From positions 310,001-374,000 of the forward strand of contig CAVRGJ010000002.1 of NCBI GenBank assembly GCA_963720705.1: 64,000 nucleotides of DNA, read 5' to 3'. Position numbers and translations under genes: made by a program. The notes below the pieces were generated by a model. That model was not told the DNA's origin and ran no database searches. It saw nothing but the letters and a program-made list of their open reading frames with translations. Source of the DNA: DASWJZ01 sp963720705. GTDB lineage: Bacteria; Pseudomonadota; Alphaproteobacteria; Rhizobiales; Afifellaceae. Positions 9,912-19,609 of this stretch are shown piece after piece. The number at the start of each line of letters is the position of its first letter. Position 1 is the first letter of the stretch.

Positions 9912-11303
9912 TCAGAGGCATGCGCGCGCGGCAACTCGCCACGCCTCGACGTAAGCGGCGAGCGCGGGATGCGTGAGCGGCGTGGCTGCGGCGTGCGGCG
10001 TGAAGTGCGCCGGCAGCTTGCCGGTCGCCGTCATCAGCGTGCCGAGCATGGTGCCGGTGCCGGAATCCGACGGCTCGACCGGACGCGCCGTGATCGCCGA
10101 AAGCGCCCGGCAATAGAGGTCGTTTCGCCCGAACGGTCCCTCCACGATGGTCGGCCCGCCGGCGCCGGCGAGCGACAGCGACTCGGCCGTCATCAGCGCG
10201 AGGTAGAGGCTCGCCGCGGCGTTCCGCTCGCCGGGAGAAAGTGTCTCCGTCGGCTGCGTCCAGCGGCCCTTGCCGTTCGGAAATGGCCCAACGCCGGCGA
10301 CAAACGTCGGAAGCGCCATGATGCGCTCGGCGAGCACGCGCTCGACGTCGCCGGCGCTCGGCCGGGTGAGATCGCCGCCGGTCATCATCTCGAACTCGCG
10401 TCCGCCCATGAAGCGGGCGCACGCGACCGGGTCGCCGAAAGCGCTCACATTCGCGAGCGTGTCGCGCGTCGGGTCGAGGTGGTCGATGTCACCGCCCGCG
10501 GCAAAGAGAATCACCCAGGTGCCGGTCGAGACGACGGCGAAGGGCGGCCTCCGCGCTTTGAGATGCGGCAGCAGCGAAGCGCTCGAATCGTGGATGCCGC
10601 AATGCACGGCGGTCGCCGGATCGAGTCCGAGCGTCTTGGCGAGCGCGGGCCGGATCGGCCCGAGCCGGTCGAAGGCGGAGCGAAGCGGCGCGAGCTTCTT
10701 CTCCCAGCCAAGTCGCGTGACGAGGCTCGACCAGATCAGCGCGCGCGGATTCCACATGTCGGAATGCGCGCCCATCGAGCACATCTCGGTGGCGGCCACG
10801 CCGGAAAGCCGCCAGGCCCAATATTGCGGATAGTTGACGTAGACGGCCGCGGTCTCGAATTCTTTCGGAAAGCGCCGCTCCTGCCAAAAGATCTGCGCGC
10901 CGAGATTGAGGCCGCCGGGAAGCCGCGGCGACAGCGTCTCGGAAAAATCCGGGCGCATGCGATCATAGTCGGCATGAAGCTCGTCGGGGCCGTTGAACTC
11001 GTAGTCGAGGATCGGGAGCGCGAGTCCATCGCCGTCCGGGTCGCCGGAGATGAAAGCGCCGGCAGAGCCGTGCGCGGTGATGGCGATCGCGTCGATCTTC
11101 GCCTCGCGGTTCAGGCTCGCGAGCGAATTCGAGATGAAATTCCAGAGCCGCGCGACGTCGAAGTGCGGGTAGGGGCCGTCGGTTAGCGCCGGGTTTGCGA
11201 TCGTGCGAAGCGCGCTCTCCGCCGCATCGTCTGCGTCGACCAGCGACACCTTGGCGTTGGTCTTGCCGACGTCGATGATGGCGACGTGCCTTGGCGCGGC
11301 CAT
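9912..11303 (-). CDS. rhaK: Rhamnulokinase-type FGGY sugar kinase RhaK
   Basis: A 463-residue FGGY-family kinase, the last gene of the rhaRSTPQUK cluster. It phosphorylates L-rhamnulose; in Rhizobium leguminosarum the orthologous kinase is also needed for rhamnose transport (established knowledge). It shows the N-terminal phosphate motif IIDVGKTNAKVSLVD, GIHDSSAS, VVSTGTWV, and the C-terminal VEGPFGRND. It starts three bases after the rhaU stop, so the two are translationally linked. It is a distant FGGY member of the kind found in rhizobial rha loci rather than an enteric RhaB. Confidence 0.88.
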   Translation of the reverse strand: MAAPRHVAIIDVGKTNAKVSLVDADDAAESALRTIANPALTDGPYPHFDVARLWNFISNSLASLNREAKIDAIAITAHGSAGAFISGDPDGDGLALPILDYEFNGPDELHADYDRMRPDFSETLSPRLPGGLNLGAQIFWQERRFPKEFETAAVYVNYPQYWAWRLSGVAATEMCSMGAHSDMWNPRALIWSSLVTRLGWEKKLAPLRSAFDRLGPIRPALAKTLGLDPATAVHCGIHDSSASLLPHLKARRPPFAVVSTGTWVILFAAGGDIDHLDPTRDTLANVSAFGDPVACARFMGGREFEMMTGGDLTRPSAGDVERVLAERIMALPTFVAGVGPFPNGKGRWTQPTETLSPGERNAAASLYLALMTAESLSLAGAGGPTIVEGPFGRNDLYCRALSAITARPVEPSDSGTGTMLGTLMTATGKLPAHFTPHAAATPLTHPALAAYVEAWRVAARACL

Positions 11304-11306
11304 CGG

Positions 11307-11621
11307 TCAGCTCATGTGGAACATCGGCTGAAGCGGGGTCGCGACCGGCTCGCCGTCCGGCTTCGTCTCCATGATGTCGCGCATGTGATCCCACCAGCGC
11401 CGCATCACGGGATGCTCCGGAAGCGCGCCCATCTTGTGATCGTCGCGCCGCCATAGCACGCCGAAGAGGATGTTCGTCTCCGCGTCGAGATAGATCGAGT
11501 AGTCGGAGATCCCGGCCTCCTTCAGAAGCGCGACGAGCTCCGGCCAGATCGCGTCATGGCGGCGCTTGTATTCCGCCGCCATGCCCGGATTGAGCTTCAT
11601 CTTGAAGGCGTATTTTTCCAC
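11307..11621 (-). CDS. rhaU: L-rhamnose mutarotase RhaU
   Basis: A 104-residue cytoplasmic enzyme that interconverts the alpha and beta anomers of L-rhamnose. EKYAFKMKLNPG, RRHDAIWPELVALLKEAG, YSIYLD, and the tail HPVMRRWWDHM with PMFHMS are family landmarks. The frame opens at a TTG at 11636, but a GTG at 11621 shares one base with the rhaQ stop (TAGTG) and has GGAGGG seven bases upstream. It also gives the standard 104-residue length, so I chose it. Part of the rha operon. Confidence 0.92.
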   Translation of the reverse strand: MEKYAFKMKLNPGMAAEYKRRHDAIWPELVALLKEAGISDYSIYLDAETNILFGVLWRRDDHKMGALPEHPVMRRWWDHMRDIMETKPDGEPVATPLQPMFHMS

Positions 11622-12625
11622 TACCGGGCCCTCCAACGGGCGGCAATTTTTCCGGCGACGATCGGCAGCGCGATCGCCGCGATGAGCAGCGATCCGATGA
11701 AGATCGACTGGACGATGCCGGGTACGTTCAGGAGGCCGAAGCCGAACGTGACGAGGCCCATGACGAAGGCGGCGATGAAGACGCCGGGAATGGTGCCCGA
11801 GCCGCCGAGGATGTTGACGCCGCCGAGCACGACCATGGTGATCACCTCAAGTTCCCACCCCGTGGCGATCGTCGGGCGCGTTGAGCTGATCCGCGAGGTG
11901 AGAAGGATCGACGCGACGCCGCTCATCAGTCCGGTCAGCACAAAAAGAAGGAAGCGGATGCGATCGACCTGCACGCCGGAAAACTGTGCGGCGATCGGAT
12001 TGTTGCCGATGGCGTAGATGCGCCGGCCGAAGGTGGTCAGATGCAGCACGACTCCAAAGACGACGGCGAGAACCAGAAACAGAACGAACTCGAACGAGAT
12101 GACCCACCAGACATAGCCCTGGCCGAAGAAGTCGAAGCCCGCGGGGTATTTCCGGTAGACCTGGTCGCCGAGCGCAACGTAGGCGATGCCGCGAAACAGA
12201 CTCATGGTGCCGATGGTGACGACGATCGACGGAATGCGGAACCAGGTGACGATGAAGCCGTTGAAGGCGCCGGCGGTGATGCCGACGATCATGCCGATGA
12301 CGACCAGCACCGCCGGCCCGGAACCGGCTGCGGCTGCGGCGCCCATGGCGGTCGATGACAGCGCAATGATCGACGCGACCGACAGGTCGATCTCGCCGGC
12401 GATGATGAGCAGCGCCATGGCGAACGCGATGATCGCCTTCTCGGTGAAATTGAAGGTGGCGTCGGAGAGGTTGTACGGATTCAGGAAATAGGGCGACGCC
12501 GTCGCGTTGAAGATGAAGATCGCGACGGCGACCGCGAAGAGAATCACCTCCCATTGCTTCCACCAGCCGAAACGGCCGGCAATGCGATCCGGGATGACGC
12601 GTGGCGCCGCGAACTGCTGGGTCAT
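11621..12625 (-). CDS. rhaQ: Rhamnose ABC transporter permease RhaQ
   Basis: A 334-residue RbsC/AraH-type inner-membrane permease with about eight to ten hydrophobic segments. The EAA-like region AGEIDLSVASIIALSS and the C-terminal VITMVVLGGVNILGGSGTIPG are typical of sugar-importer permeases. It pairs with RhaP to form the pore for L-rhamnose. The ATG overlaps the rhaP stop by four bases (ATGA), and its stop overlaps the rhaU start. Assignment to RhaQ rather than RhaP follows gene order in rhizobial rha loci. Confidence 0.9.
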   Translation of the reverse strand: MTQQFAAPRVIPDRIAGRFGWWKQWEVILFAVAVAIFIFNATASPYFLNPYNLSDATFNFTEKAIIAFAMALLIIAGEIDLSVASIIALSSTAMGAAAAAGSGPAVLVVIGMIVGITAGAFNGFIVTWFRIPSIVVTIGTMSLFRGIAYVALGDQVYRKYPAGFDFFGQGYVWWVISFEFVLFLVLAVVFGVVLHLTTFGRRIYAIGNNPIAAQFSGVQVDRIRFLLFVLTGLMSGVASILLTSRISSTRPTIATGWELEVITMVVLGGVNILGGSGTIPGVFIAAFVMGLVTFGFGLLNVPGIVQSIFIGSLLIAAIALPIVAGKIAARWRAR

Positions 12626-13591
12626 CGCGCCGCGGCTTCCTTCAGGATCAGGCGCCCGGTCTGCCGCTCACGGCCGGCATTGATGATGACTGCGCCGAGG
12701 ATGGCGACGCCCGAAATTGCCAACTGCCAGAACGGCGAGATGTGGATCACCGGCAAGGCGTTCCTGACGACGCCGAAGAACAGCGCGCCGAGCACGGCAC
12801 CGGGCACCGTGCCGATGCCGCCGGCGATCGACACCCCGCCGATCACGCACGAGGCGATGACCTGTAGCTCGAAGCCCCCGGCAATATCGACGTAGGCGAT
12901 GGTGTAGCGCGATGCCCAGAGATAGCCGCAGAACCCGGAGATCGTGCCGGAGATGCAGAAGGCGATGAACTGGGTACGGCCGACGTTGATGCCGGTATAG
13001 ACGGCAGCGACCGGGTTGCCGCCGGTGGCGTAAAAGGCGCGACCGGTGCGCGTCGCGCGCATCGCAAAGAGAAAGACGATGACGACGACGATGGCGAACC
13101 ACGACATCAGCGGCAGATGGAGGAACTCGGCTCTCGGCACTGCGATGAAGGCCGCGCTCATCTGCCGCCCGACGATCGAGGTTCCGCCGGAGGCGATGAA
13201 GGCAAGGCCGCGGTAGATCGACAGCGTGCCGAGAGTGACGACGATCGGCGGGATGCCGACCAGCCACACCATCGCCCCGTTGAAGGCGCCGAGCAGCAGC
13301 CCGATGCTGGCGGCCATCAGCAGTCAACAACGGTATCGGCACCTCGGGAAAGGCGGCGTTGACGAGGGCTACCAGAACGCCGGTGAACGCGATGTTGGCG
13401 CCGACGGAGAGGTCGATGCATTTGGTCAGGATGACGGCCATCTGGCCGAGCGCGACCATGATCAGGATAGCGGTGTCGTTGAACAGGCCGACGAGGCTCT
13501 CCGGAGTGACGAAGCTCGGCGTGATGAAGCCGATCGCGGCGACCATCGCGACGACGATCGCAGCCAATAAGAGGTCGCGGCCCGCCCACAT
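12622..13591 (-). pseudogene. rhaP: Rhamnose ABC transporter permease RhaP, frameshifted as sequenced
   Basis: Second RbsC-type permease of the rhamnose importer. The N-terminal third (from MWAGRDLLLAAIVVAMV, ATG at 13591, one base after the rhaT stop) includes CIDLSVGANIAFTG. After VPIPLL the frame breaks near 13321-13326. The remaining 231 codons (AASIGLLLGAFNG to the stop at 12622) are in the other frame and complete a normal permease of about 322 residues. Removing one base from the TTGTTGACTGCTG region restores a continuous hydrophobic segment. All neighbouring genes are intact, so an extra base in the sequence is the simplest explanation. Confidence 0.85.
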
Positions 13592-13592
13592 G

Positions 13593-15110
13593 TCAGGCAG
13601 CCTCCGCCGCGATGTTGCCGGTGGCGGACTGAACCAGCATCTCGGCGGTAAGGCCGGGCCGATCGAAGCGATCGACGATTCGGCCCTGGCGCATGACGAC
13701 AACGCGGTCGCTCATGCCGAGGATCTCCGGCAGTTCGGAGGAGACCATGATCACGGCGGTCCCCTGTGCCGTCAGCTCGCGCATGAAGGCATGGACGGCC
13801 GCCTTCGACCCGACATCGATGCCTTTCGTAGGTTCATCGAGGATGATGACGCGCGGATCGGTCGCGAGCCATTTGCCGATCACCACCTTCTGCTGATTGC
13901 CGCCGGACAGCGTGCCGACTTCCTGGCTGAGGCTGGAGGCGCGCAGGTCGAGGCGAGTGGCGAATTTGCGCGCGAGATCGAATTCGCGGGCGAGGTCGAG
14001 GAAGCCGTTGCGCGCCAGCCGGCCGAGCGAGGGCAGCGTGATGTTTTCGAAGACGGGAAGCGCCAGGACGACACCCTGGCGCTGGCGTTCCTCCGGCACG
14101 TAAACGATGCCGGCGGCGACCGCATCGGCCGGACGGCGCACGACGATCGGATTGCCGTCGAGCTTTGCCGTGCCGCCGGAGGGACGGGTCACTCCGAAGA
14201 CCGCCTGCATGACCTCGCTGCGGCCGGAGCCGACGAGGCCGTAAAAGCCGAGGATCTCGCCCTTGCGCACCGCGAACGAGATGTCTGCGAACTCGGTCGG
14301 ATGCGACAGGCCGTCGACCGAGAAGACCGTGTCGCCGGGCGCCGCCCGGGGTTTCGGGAAGATGTCGTCGACCGTGCGGCCGACCATCAGCGCAATCAGA
14401 TGCGCCGGCGTCGCCTCGGCGACAAGGCCCTCGCCGACCAGCCGTCCGTCGCGGAAAACGGTGTAGCGGTCGGCGATCTGGAAGATTTCCTCGAACTTGT
14501 GGCTGATGAAGAGGATCGCCTTTCCCTCCCGCCTGAGCTTGCCGATGATCCGGTAGAGCTCCTCGACCTCCTTGTAGGAGAGCGAGGCGGTCGGCTCATC
14601 CATGACGACGATCTTGGCGTCGACGGAGAGCGCACGGGCGATGGCGACAAGGTGCTTGCGTGCTATCGCGAGGTCGCGCAGCGGCGCATCGGGATCGAGA
14701 TCGACTTCGAGCTCCTCGAGGATTGCCTTCGTGCGGGCACGCATGGCCCTCCAGTCGAGGAAACCGAAGCGTCCGGTGATCGGGTGGCCGAGGAAGACGT
14801 TTTCGGCGACGGTGAGTTCGTCGAACAGCACCGTTTCCTGGTGCGTCGCGGTGATGCCGCGGCGGAAAGCCGCTTCGGCATTTGGTATCGCGATATCCTC
14901 GCCGGCGAGCACGATGCGGCCCTCGTCCGGCGCGTAAACGCCGGTTAGAATCTTGACGAGCGTCGACTTGCCGGCGCCGTTCTCGCCAATCAGCGCAGTG
15001 ACGGCGCCCGGATAGAGCCTCAGATCCACGGCCTCCAATGCTTTGACGCCCGGAAACGACTTCGAGATTCCAATCGTCTCGAGGACCGGGATGGCGGTGG
15101 TCTCTGTCAT
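13593..15110 (-). CDS. rhaT: Rhamnose ABC transporter ATP-binding protein RhaT
   Basis: A 505-residue double-domain ATPase of the sugar-import (RbsA-like) class. Domain 1 has Walker A GENGAGKST (about 42-50) and Walker B VVMDEPTAS. Domain 2 has the altered Walker A LVGSGRSE, signature LSGGNQQK and IILDEPTKGID. The start is the ATG at 15110; the frame continues 19 codons upstream without homology or a better ribosome site. It powers RhaP/RhaQ. It is separated from rhaS by a hairpin-rich 158-bp spacer and followed directly by rhaP. Confidence 0.92.
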   Translation of the reverse strand: MTETTAIPVLETIGISKSFPGVKALEAVDLRLYPGAVTALIGENGAGKSTLVKILTGVYAPDEGRIVLAGEDIAIPNAEAAFRRGITATHQETVLFDELTVAENVFLGHPITGRFGFLDWRAMRARTKAILEELEVDLDPDAPLRDLAIARKHLVAIARALSVDAKIVVMDEPTASLSYKEVEELYRIIGKLRREGKAILFISHKFEEIFQIADRYTVFRDGRLVGEGLVAEATPAHLIALMVGRTVDDIFPKPRAAPGDTVFSVDGLSHPTEFADISFAVRKGEILGFYGLVGSGRSEVMQAVFGVTRPSGGTAKLDGNPIVVRRPADAVAAGIVYVPEERQRQGVVLALPVFENITLPSLGRLARNGFLDLAREFDLARKFATRLDLRASSLSQEVGTLSGGNQQKVVIGKWLATDPRVIILDEPTKGIDVGSKAAVHAFMRELTAQGTAVIMVSSELPEILGMSDRVVVMRQGRIVDRFDRPGLTAEMLVQSATGNIAAEAA

Positions 15111-15190
15111 GCGCGAAAGGTTCCGAACGGGCGCGGAAAGTCTGCACGCAGAGCCGACGCTTCTCAACCCGGAGCCGGCGCTGTCGGCAA

Positions 15191-15255
15191 CCGGGCGGGC
15201 TTAAGCCCGGCGTGCGAGGAGGAGGCGGGAGGCGGCTCGGAGGCCGTCTCCCGCC
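15191..15255 (-). other. Hairpins between rhaS and rhaT
   Basis: Two stem-loops lie in the rhaS-rhaT spacer. One is CCGGGC/GCCCGG around the palindrome GGGCTTAAGCCC (15191-15210). The other is a stronger stem with GGCGGGAG (15224-15231) opposite CTCCCGCC (15248-15255), extended by CGGC/GCCG inside. There is no U tract. Placement directly after the binding-protein gene fits a 3'-end-stabilising or attenuating structure that keeps rhaS mRNA more abundant than the rest. Confidence 0.6.
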
Positions 15256-15268
15256 GAGGCAGAAGAGC

Positions 15269-16273
15269 TCAGTAGATCTTCGCGAACTCGTCGATGTTCG
15301 AGGCGTCGAACACGAAGGGCGGTGCCATTGGTCCCGACAGCGTATCGTCGAGCTTGACCTTGCCGAGCTTGCCCATGCTGAGTTCGCCGCCCGCGACCGC
15401 CTTTTCCTTGCCGGTGGCAAGGTTGTAGGCAATCGTTGCCGCGGCGTAGCCGAGGTCGATCGGGTTCCACAGCGCGAACTGAGGCGCCGCCCCCGACTTG
15501 ACGTGCTTGATCATCTCGGACGGCAGACCGAGACCCGTGACCAGCACTTTGCCGACGAGATTGTTGTCCTCGACATATTGTGCGGCAGCCGCAATGCCGA
15601 CTGTTGTCGGGGCGACGATCACCTTGAGGTTCGGGTTGCTGTCGATCAGGCCCTTCGCCTCGGTGTAGCTCTTGTCCTGCTTGTCGTCGCCGTAGACCAC
15701 GGTCGTCAGGTTGACGTTCGGGTAATTGCCCACGTCCTTCTTCATCACCTCGATCCAGGAGTTCTGGTTGGTGGCGGTCGAAGTCGCCGACAGGATCGCG
15801 ACGTCGCCCTTGTCGCTGCCGAGGAGATCGGACGCCATCTTCAGGCACTGGTCGCCGATCTGGTCGGGCGCGGAGGCGTAGAGGTTCATCTGGCGGCCGT
15901 CCTGCGAGACGCCGGAGTCAAACGAGATGACCGTAACGCCGCGCTCCATCGCCTTCTTCAGCGCCGGCACCAGCGCGTCGGGGTCGTTTGCGGAGATGGC
16001 GATCGCGTTGACACCCTGCGCGACAAGCGAGTTGATGATGTCAATCTGACCTTCCGGCGTCGCCTGCGTCGGGCCGGTATAGATGATCTCGACGTCGCCG
16101 AGGTCCTTCGCAGCCTGCTCGGCCCCCTTATCGGCGGCGTCGAAGAAGCCGTTGCCGAGATTCTTCACCAAAAGCGCGATCTTCACCGTGTCGGCCGAGG
16201 CCGAACCGACCGCCAGCGAGAACATCGCGGCGACGGCCGCGCCGATCGCTAGGGCTTTCTTCATTTTCGACAT
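15269..16273 (-). CDS. rhaS: Rhamnose ABC transporter substrate-binding protein RhaS
   Basis: A 334-residue periplasmic binding protein of the RbsB family that delivers L-rhamnose to RhaTPQ. A clear signal peptide runs to about residue 25 (KKALAIGAAVAAMFSLAVGSASA) followed by DTVKIALLVKNLGNGFFDA. Other landmarks are AIAISANDPDALVPALKKA and VISFDSGVSQDGR. I chose the ATG at 16273, which has GGGAGG at optimal spacing; the open frame starts seven codons earlier. First structural gene after rhaR, 40 bp downstream of it. Confidence 0.92.
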   Translation of the reverse strand: MSKMKKALAIGAAVAAMFSLAVGSASADTVKIALLVKNLGNGFFDAADKGAEQAAKDLGDVEIIYTGPTQATPEGQIDIINSLVAQGVNAIAISANDPDALVPALKKAMERGVTVISFDSGVSQDGRQMNLYASAPDQIGDQCLKMASDLLGSDKGDVAILSATSTATNQNSWIEVMKKDVGNYPNVNLTTVVYGDDKQDKSYTEAKGLIDSNPNLKVIVAPTTVGIAAAAQYVEDNNLVGKVLVTGLGLPSEMIKHVKSGAAPQFALWNPIDLGYAAATIAYNLATGKEKAVAGGELSMGKLGKVKLDDTLSGPMAPPFVFDASNIDEFAKIY

Positions 16274-16313
16274 TTCCCTACCTCCCTGTAACACCCACAG
16301 AAAACCCGGACGT

Positions 16314-17126
16314 TCATGCTGTTTCCGGGAACCTCACCATTTCTCCTTTGGCCGCGGCCTTGGCCACGACAAGCGTCACGCCGGCCGCCTCGATCATGGC
16401 GGCGTCCTCCTCTCCGATCCCGTCGTCGGTGACGATGGTACTGACCCGGTTCAGGGCGCACACGATCAGGCTGGAGCGCTGACGGAACTTGGAGGAATCG
16501 ACAAGTACGACGAGCCGTTCGGCCTGCGCGATCAGCTTGCGCTCGCCCTGCACGATGAGCGGATCGCGCTCCATTACGCCGAGGCGGCCGACGCCGAGCG
16601 CCCCCATGAACATGCGGTGGGCGAAGAAGTTCTTGGTCACGTCGTCTTCGAACGGGGAGAGGATCGCCGCCTGCTCGCGGTAGATGAGCCCGCCCGGCAC
16701 CATCACGTTGTTTCGTGTGTGCTTGATCAGGTGCTCCGCAATCGGGAACGAGTTCGTCATCACCTGCAGGCGGTGCTGGGTGAGGAAGTGCACCATCTGG
16801 AACGTCGTTGTGCCGGCGTTCAGGATGATGGAATCGCCATCGGAGCAGAGCCCGACCGCGGCTTCCGCGATAGCGCGCTTCTTCTCGACGTTGACGGATT
16901 CGCTGACCTTGAACGGGCGGCCCGCGATGCCGACGAACTCGGGTGGGTGCAGCGCCTCGGCGCCGCCGCGCACGCGCCTGAGCCGGCCCTGAACGTGCAA
17001 TGCCGAGATATCGCGCCGGATCGTCGCTTCGGAGGTCGCCGTCAGTTCGACGAGTTCTCCGATCGTGGCGACCGGCCGCTCCTGCACCGCGCTCAAGATG
17101 AGCTTGTGGCGCTCGCGCTCGTGCAT
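16314..17126 (-). CDS. rhaR: DeoR-family repressor of the rhamnose locus, RhaR
   Basis: A 270-residue DeoR-type regulator: an N-terminal winged helix-turn-helix (ERHKLILSAVQERP, TIGELVELTATSEATIRRD) and a C-terminal sugar-phosphate-sensing domain with NAGTTTFQM and VVLVDSSKF. In Rhizobium leguminosarum RhaR represses the rha genes (established knowledge). The ATG at 17126 is preceded by GAGGGAGGA; the frame runs 24 codons further upstream. It is the first gene of the minus-strand operon and divergent from rhaD. Its likely operator is the palindrome at 17186-17258. Confidence 0.9.
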   Translation of the reverse strand: MHERERHKLILSAVQERPVATIGELVELTATSEATIRRDISALHVQGRLRRVRGGAEALHPPEFVGIAGRPFKVSESVNVEKKRAIAEAAVGLCSDGDSIILNAGTTTFQMVHFLTQHRLQVMTNSFPIAEHLIKHTRNNVMVPGGLIYREQAAILSPFEDDVTKNFFAHRMFMGALGVGRLGVMERDPLIVQGERKLIAQAERLVVLVDSSKFRQRSSLIVCALNRVSTIVTDDGIGEEDAAMIEAAGVTLVVAKAAAKGEMVRFPETA

Positions 17127-17185
17127 TCCTCCCTCGTTCTTCGTCTTGTTCTTGTCGGCGCATCCTTTGCGGGCTTGCGCGGCCA

Positions 17186-17258
17186 TGTCAATCAGCATCT
17201 GTCAAATTCCTTCACGTTGCGCCGCAGCATGACGGGAATTGACGGTTGCTGATTGACA
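17186..17258. promoter_or_regulatory. Bipartite palindromic operator between rhaR and rhaD
   Basis: A perfect 12-bp inverted repeat, TGTCAATCAGCA (17186-17197) and TGCTGATTGACA (17247-17258). Inside it lies a second, near-perfect pair: GTCAAATTCC (17201-17210) and GGAATTGAC (17235-17243). Each half therefore carries two TGTCAA-type boxes about 14 bp apart, pointing outwards. The position between divergent rha operons makes it the best candidate for the RhaR binding site. Confidence 0.75.
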
Positions 17259-17281
17259 CCCCTGGGCTTGTGGAGGATAGC
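17253..17281 (+). promoter_or_regulatory. Candidate sigma-70 promoter of rhaD
   Basis: TTGACA (17253-17258), a 17-bp spacer, then GATAGC (17276-17281). The -35 box is a perfect consensus and lies inside the right arm of the operator palindrome, so repressor binding would block polymerase. The -10 box is weak. The rhaD start follows 72 bp further on. Confidence 0.5.
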
Positions 17282-17353
17282 ATCGCGGAAAACGCCGGGA
17301 CCCGCGTGACCTCCTGCCGCGCGCGAAAGCCTCCGACGGACCGGGAGACGTCG

Positions 17354-19454
17354 ATGCTCAATACCAATCCCTCCCAGAGTCGGATCGAGAACCGCTGGGA
17401 CGATTCGCACGCGGCCGGGATGTCGGAGCCCGACCTCCTCGTCTACCGCTCGAACCTCCTCGGCGCCGACAAACGCGTCACCAATTACGGCGGCGGCAAT
17501 ACCTCGGCGAAGGTGACGGAGATCGATCCGCTCACCCGAAAGCCGGTCGAAGTTCTCTGGGTGAAGGGCTCGGGCGGCGACCTCGGCTCGATCAAGCGCG
17601 ACGGCTTCGCCACACTCTATTTGGACAAGCTCAACGCCATGAAGGGCCTCTATCGCGGCGTTGCCCATGAGGACGAGATGGTGGGGCTCTTGCCGCACGC
17701 CACCTTCGACCTCAATCCGCGCGCGGCCTCGATCGACACGCCGCTCCACGCCTTCCTGCCCTACGCGCATGTCGACCACGTGCATCCCGACGCGGTCATC
17801 GCCATCGCCGCGTCGAAGAATTCGCAGGCGCTCACCAAGGACATCTACGGCGACGAGATCGGCTGGCTGCCATGGAAGCGGCCCGGCTTCGAGCTCGGAC
17901 TGTGGCTGGAGAAATTCGCGCTGGAGAACCCGGAGGCGCGCGGCTGCGTGCTCGAAAGCCACGGCCTCTTCACGTGGGCGGCGGATGCCAAGAGCTGCTA
18001 CGAGCTGACGCTCGAGGTAATCAACCGCGCCATCGCCTGGTTCGAGCGCGAGACGGCCGGCAAGCCGATCTTCGGCGGCGCTGCGACCGCCGCGCTTTCG
18101 AGCGAAGCCCGGCGCGCCTTCGCTGCGCGGCTGATGCCCGAGATCCGCCACCTGATCGGAAGCGACGCGCCGAAGATCGGGCACTTCGACGATAGTGACG
18201 CGGTGCTTGAATTCGTCGACTCGAAGCGCCTCGACGAGCTCGCCGCGCTCGGCACCTCGTGCCCGGATCATTTTCTAAGAACCAAGATCTGGCCGCTGGT
18301 GATCCGCCCAAAGGATGGCGCGGTCGACAGCGTTCTCGCCGGCCTTGAGCATCAGATCGTCGACTACAGGACCCGCTACGCCGCCTATTACGAGCGCTGC
18401 AAGAATCCCAAGAGCCCGGCGATGCGCGATCCGAATCCCGGTCGTCTATCTCGTGCCGGGCGTCGGGCAGATCACGTTTGCCAAGGATAAGGCGACGGCG
18501 CGGATCGCGGGCGAGTTCTACGTCAATGCGATCAACGTGATGCGCGGCGCTTCGACCGTCTCCGATTATTTCGGGCTTAAGGAGAAGGAAGCCTTTGACA
18601 TCGAATATTGGCTGCTTGAGGAGGCGAAGCTTCAGCGCATGCCGAAGCCGAAGAGCCTCGCCGGCCAGATTGCCCTCATCACCGGCGGCGCCGGCGGCAT
18701 CGGCCGCGCGACTGTCAGCCGGCTGCTTGAGGAGGGTGCCGTGTGCGTCCTCGCCGACATCGACGAGGCGTCGCTTGAATCGACCCTGGAAGAGTTCCGG
18801 AAGTCGCACGGAAAGGATTCGGTGCGCGGCGTCGTGCTTGACGTCACCGACGAGATGGCGGTCGCGCGCGCTTTTTCAGAGACGGCGGTCGAGTACGGCG
18901 GCATTGATATTCTCGTTTCGAACGCCGGCATCTCCTCCTCTTCGCCCTTCGAAACGACGGAATTGTCGATGTGGCAGAAGAACATAGACATCCTGGCCAC
19001 CGGCTATTTCCTCGTTGCGCGTGAGGCGTTCCGCCTGATGAAGCGGCAGAAGCTCGGCGGCGCGATCGTGTTCGTCGCTTCGAAGAACGGGCTTGCCGCT
19101 TCGCCTGGCGCCGCCGCCTATTGCACGGCGAAAGCGGCCGAGATTCATCTCGCGCGCTGTCTGGCGCTGGAAGGCGCGGGCGACCATATCCGTGTCAACA
19201 CCGTCAATCCCGATGCGGTGCTCCGCGGCTCCAAAATATGGTCGAGCGAATGGCGCGAGCAGCGCGCCGCCGCCTATCACATGAAGGCGGAGGAGCTTGA
19301 GGAGCACTACCGCCAGCGCTCGCTCTTGAAGCGCTCGGTCTTCCCCGAGGACGTCGCGGAGGCGATTTATTTTCTCGTCTCCGACATGTCGTCAAAATCG
19401 ACCGGCAACATCGTCAACGTTGATGCCGGCAATGCGGTGTCCTTCACGCGCTGA
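17354..19454 (+). pseudogene. rhaD: Bifunctional rhamnulose-1-phosphate aldolase/alcohol dehydrogenase RhaD, frameshifted as sequenced
   Basis: About 700 residues combining a class II aldolase domain (N-terminal, about 1-380) that cleaves L-rhamnulose 1-phosphate to DHAP and L-lactaldehyde with an SDR domain (about 425-690) that oxidises lactaldehyde. Aldolase landmarks are NYGGGNTSAK, WVKGSGGD, the zinc ligands in HVDHVHPD, and ESHGLFTW. The SDR part shows TGGAGGIG and YCTAK. The frame breaks at 18437-18439: MRDPN should continue PVVYLVPGVG, and removing one C of a CCC run restores it. The ATG at 17354 has GGGAG upstream. Divergent from rhaR and followed by rhaI. Confidence 0.9.
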
Positions 19455-19609
19455 GGAACGCCTTCACCCGAGGAACTTGCACAGTATCCTCGACACCCTC
19501 ATCCTGAGGTGCAGTGCCGCGCTTTCCGCGAGCCTTGGGCGCAAGGCTGGGGGCAGGGTTTGTGCCTGCGTGCGCAGGACGTTGTGTTCGGGGAGTCGGG
19601 AGGAGTTGA

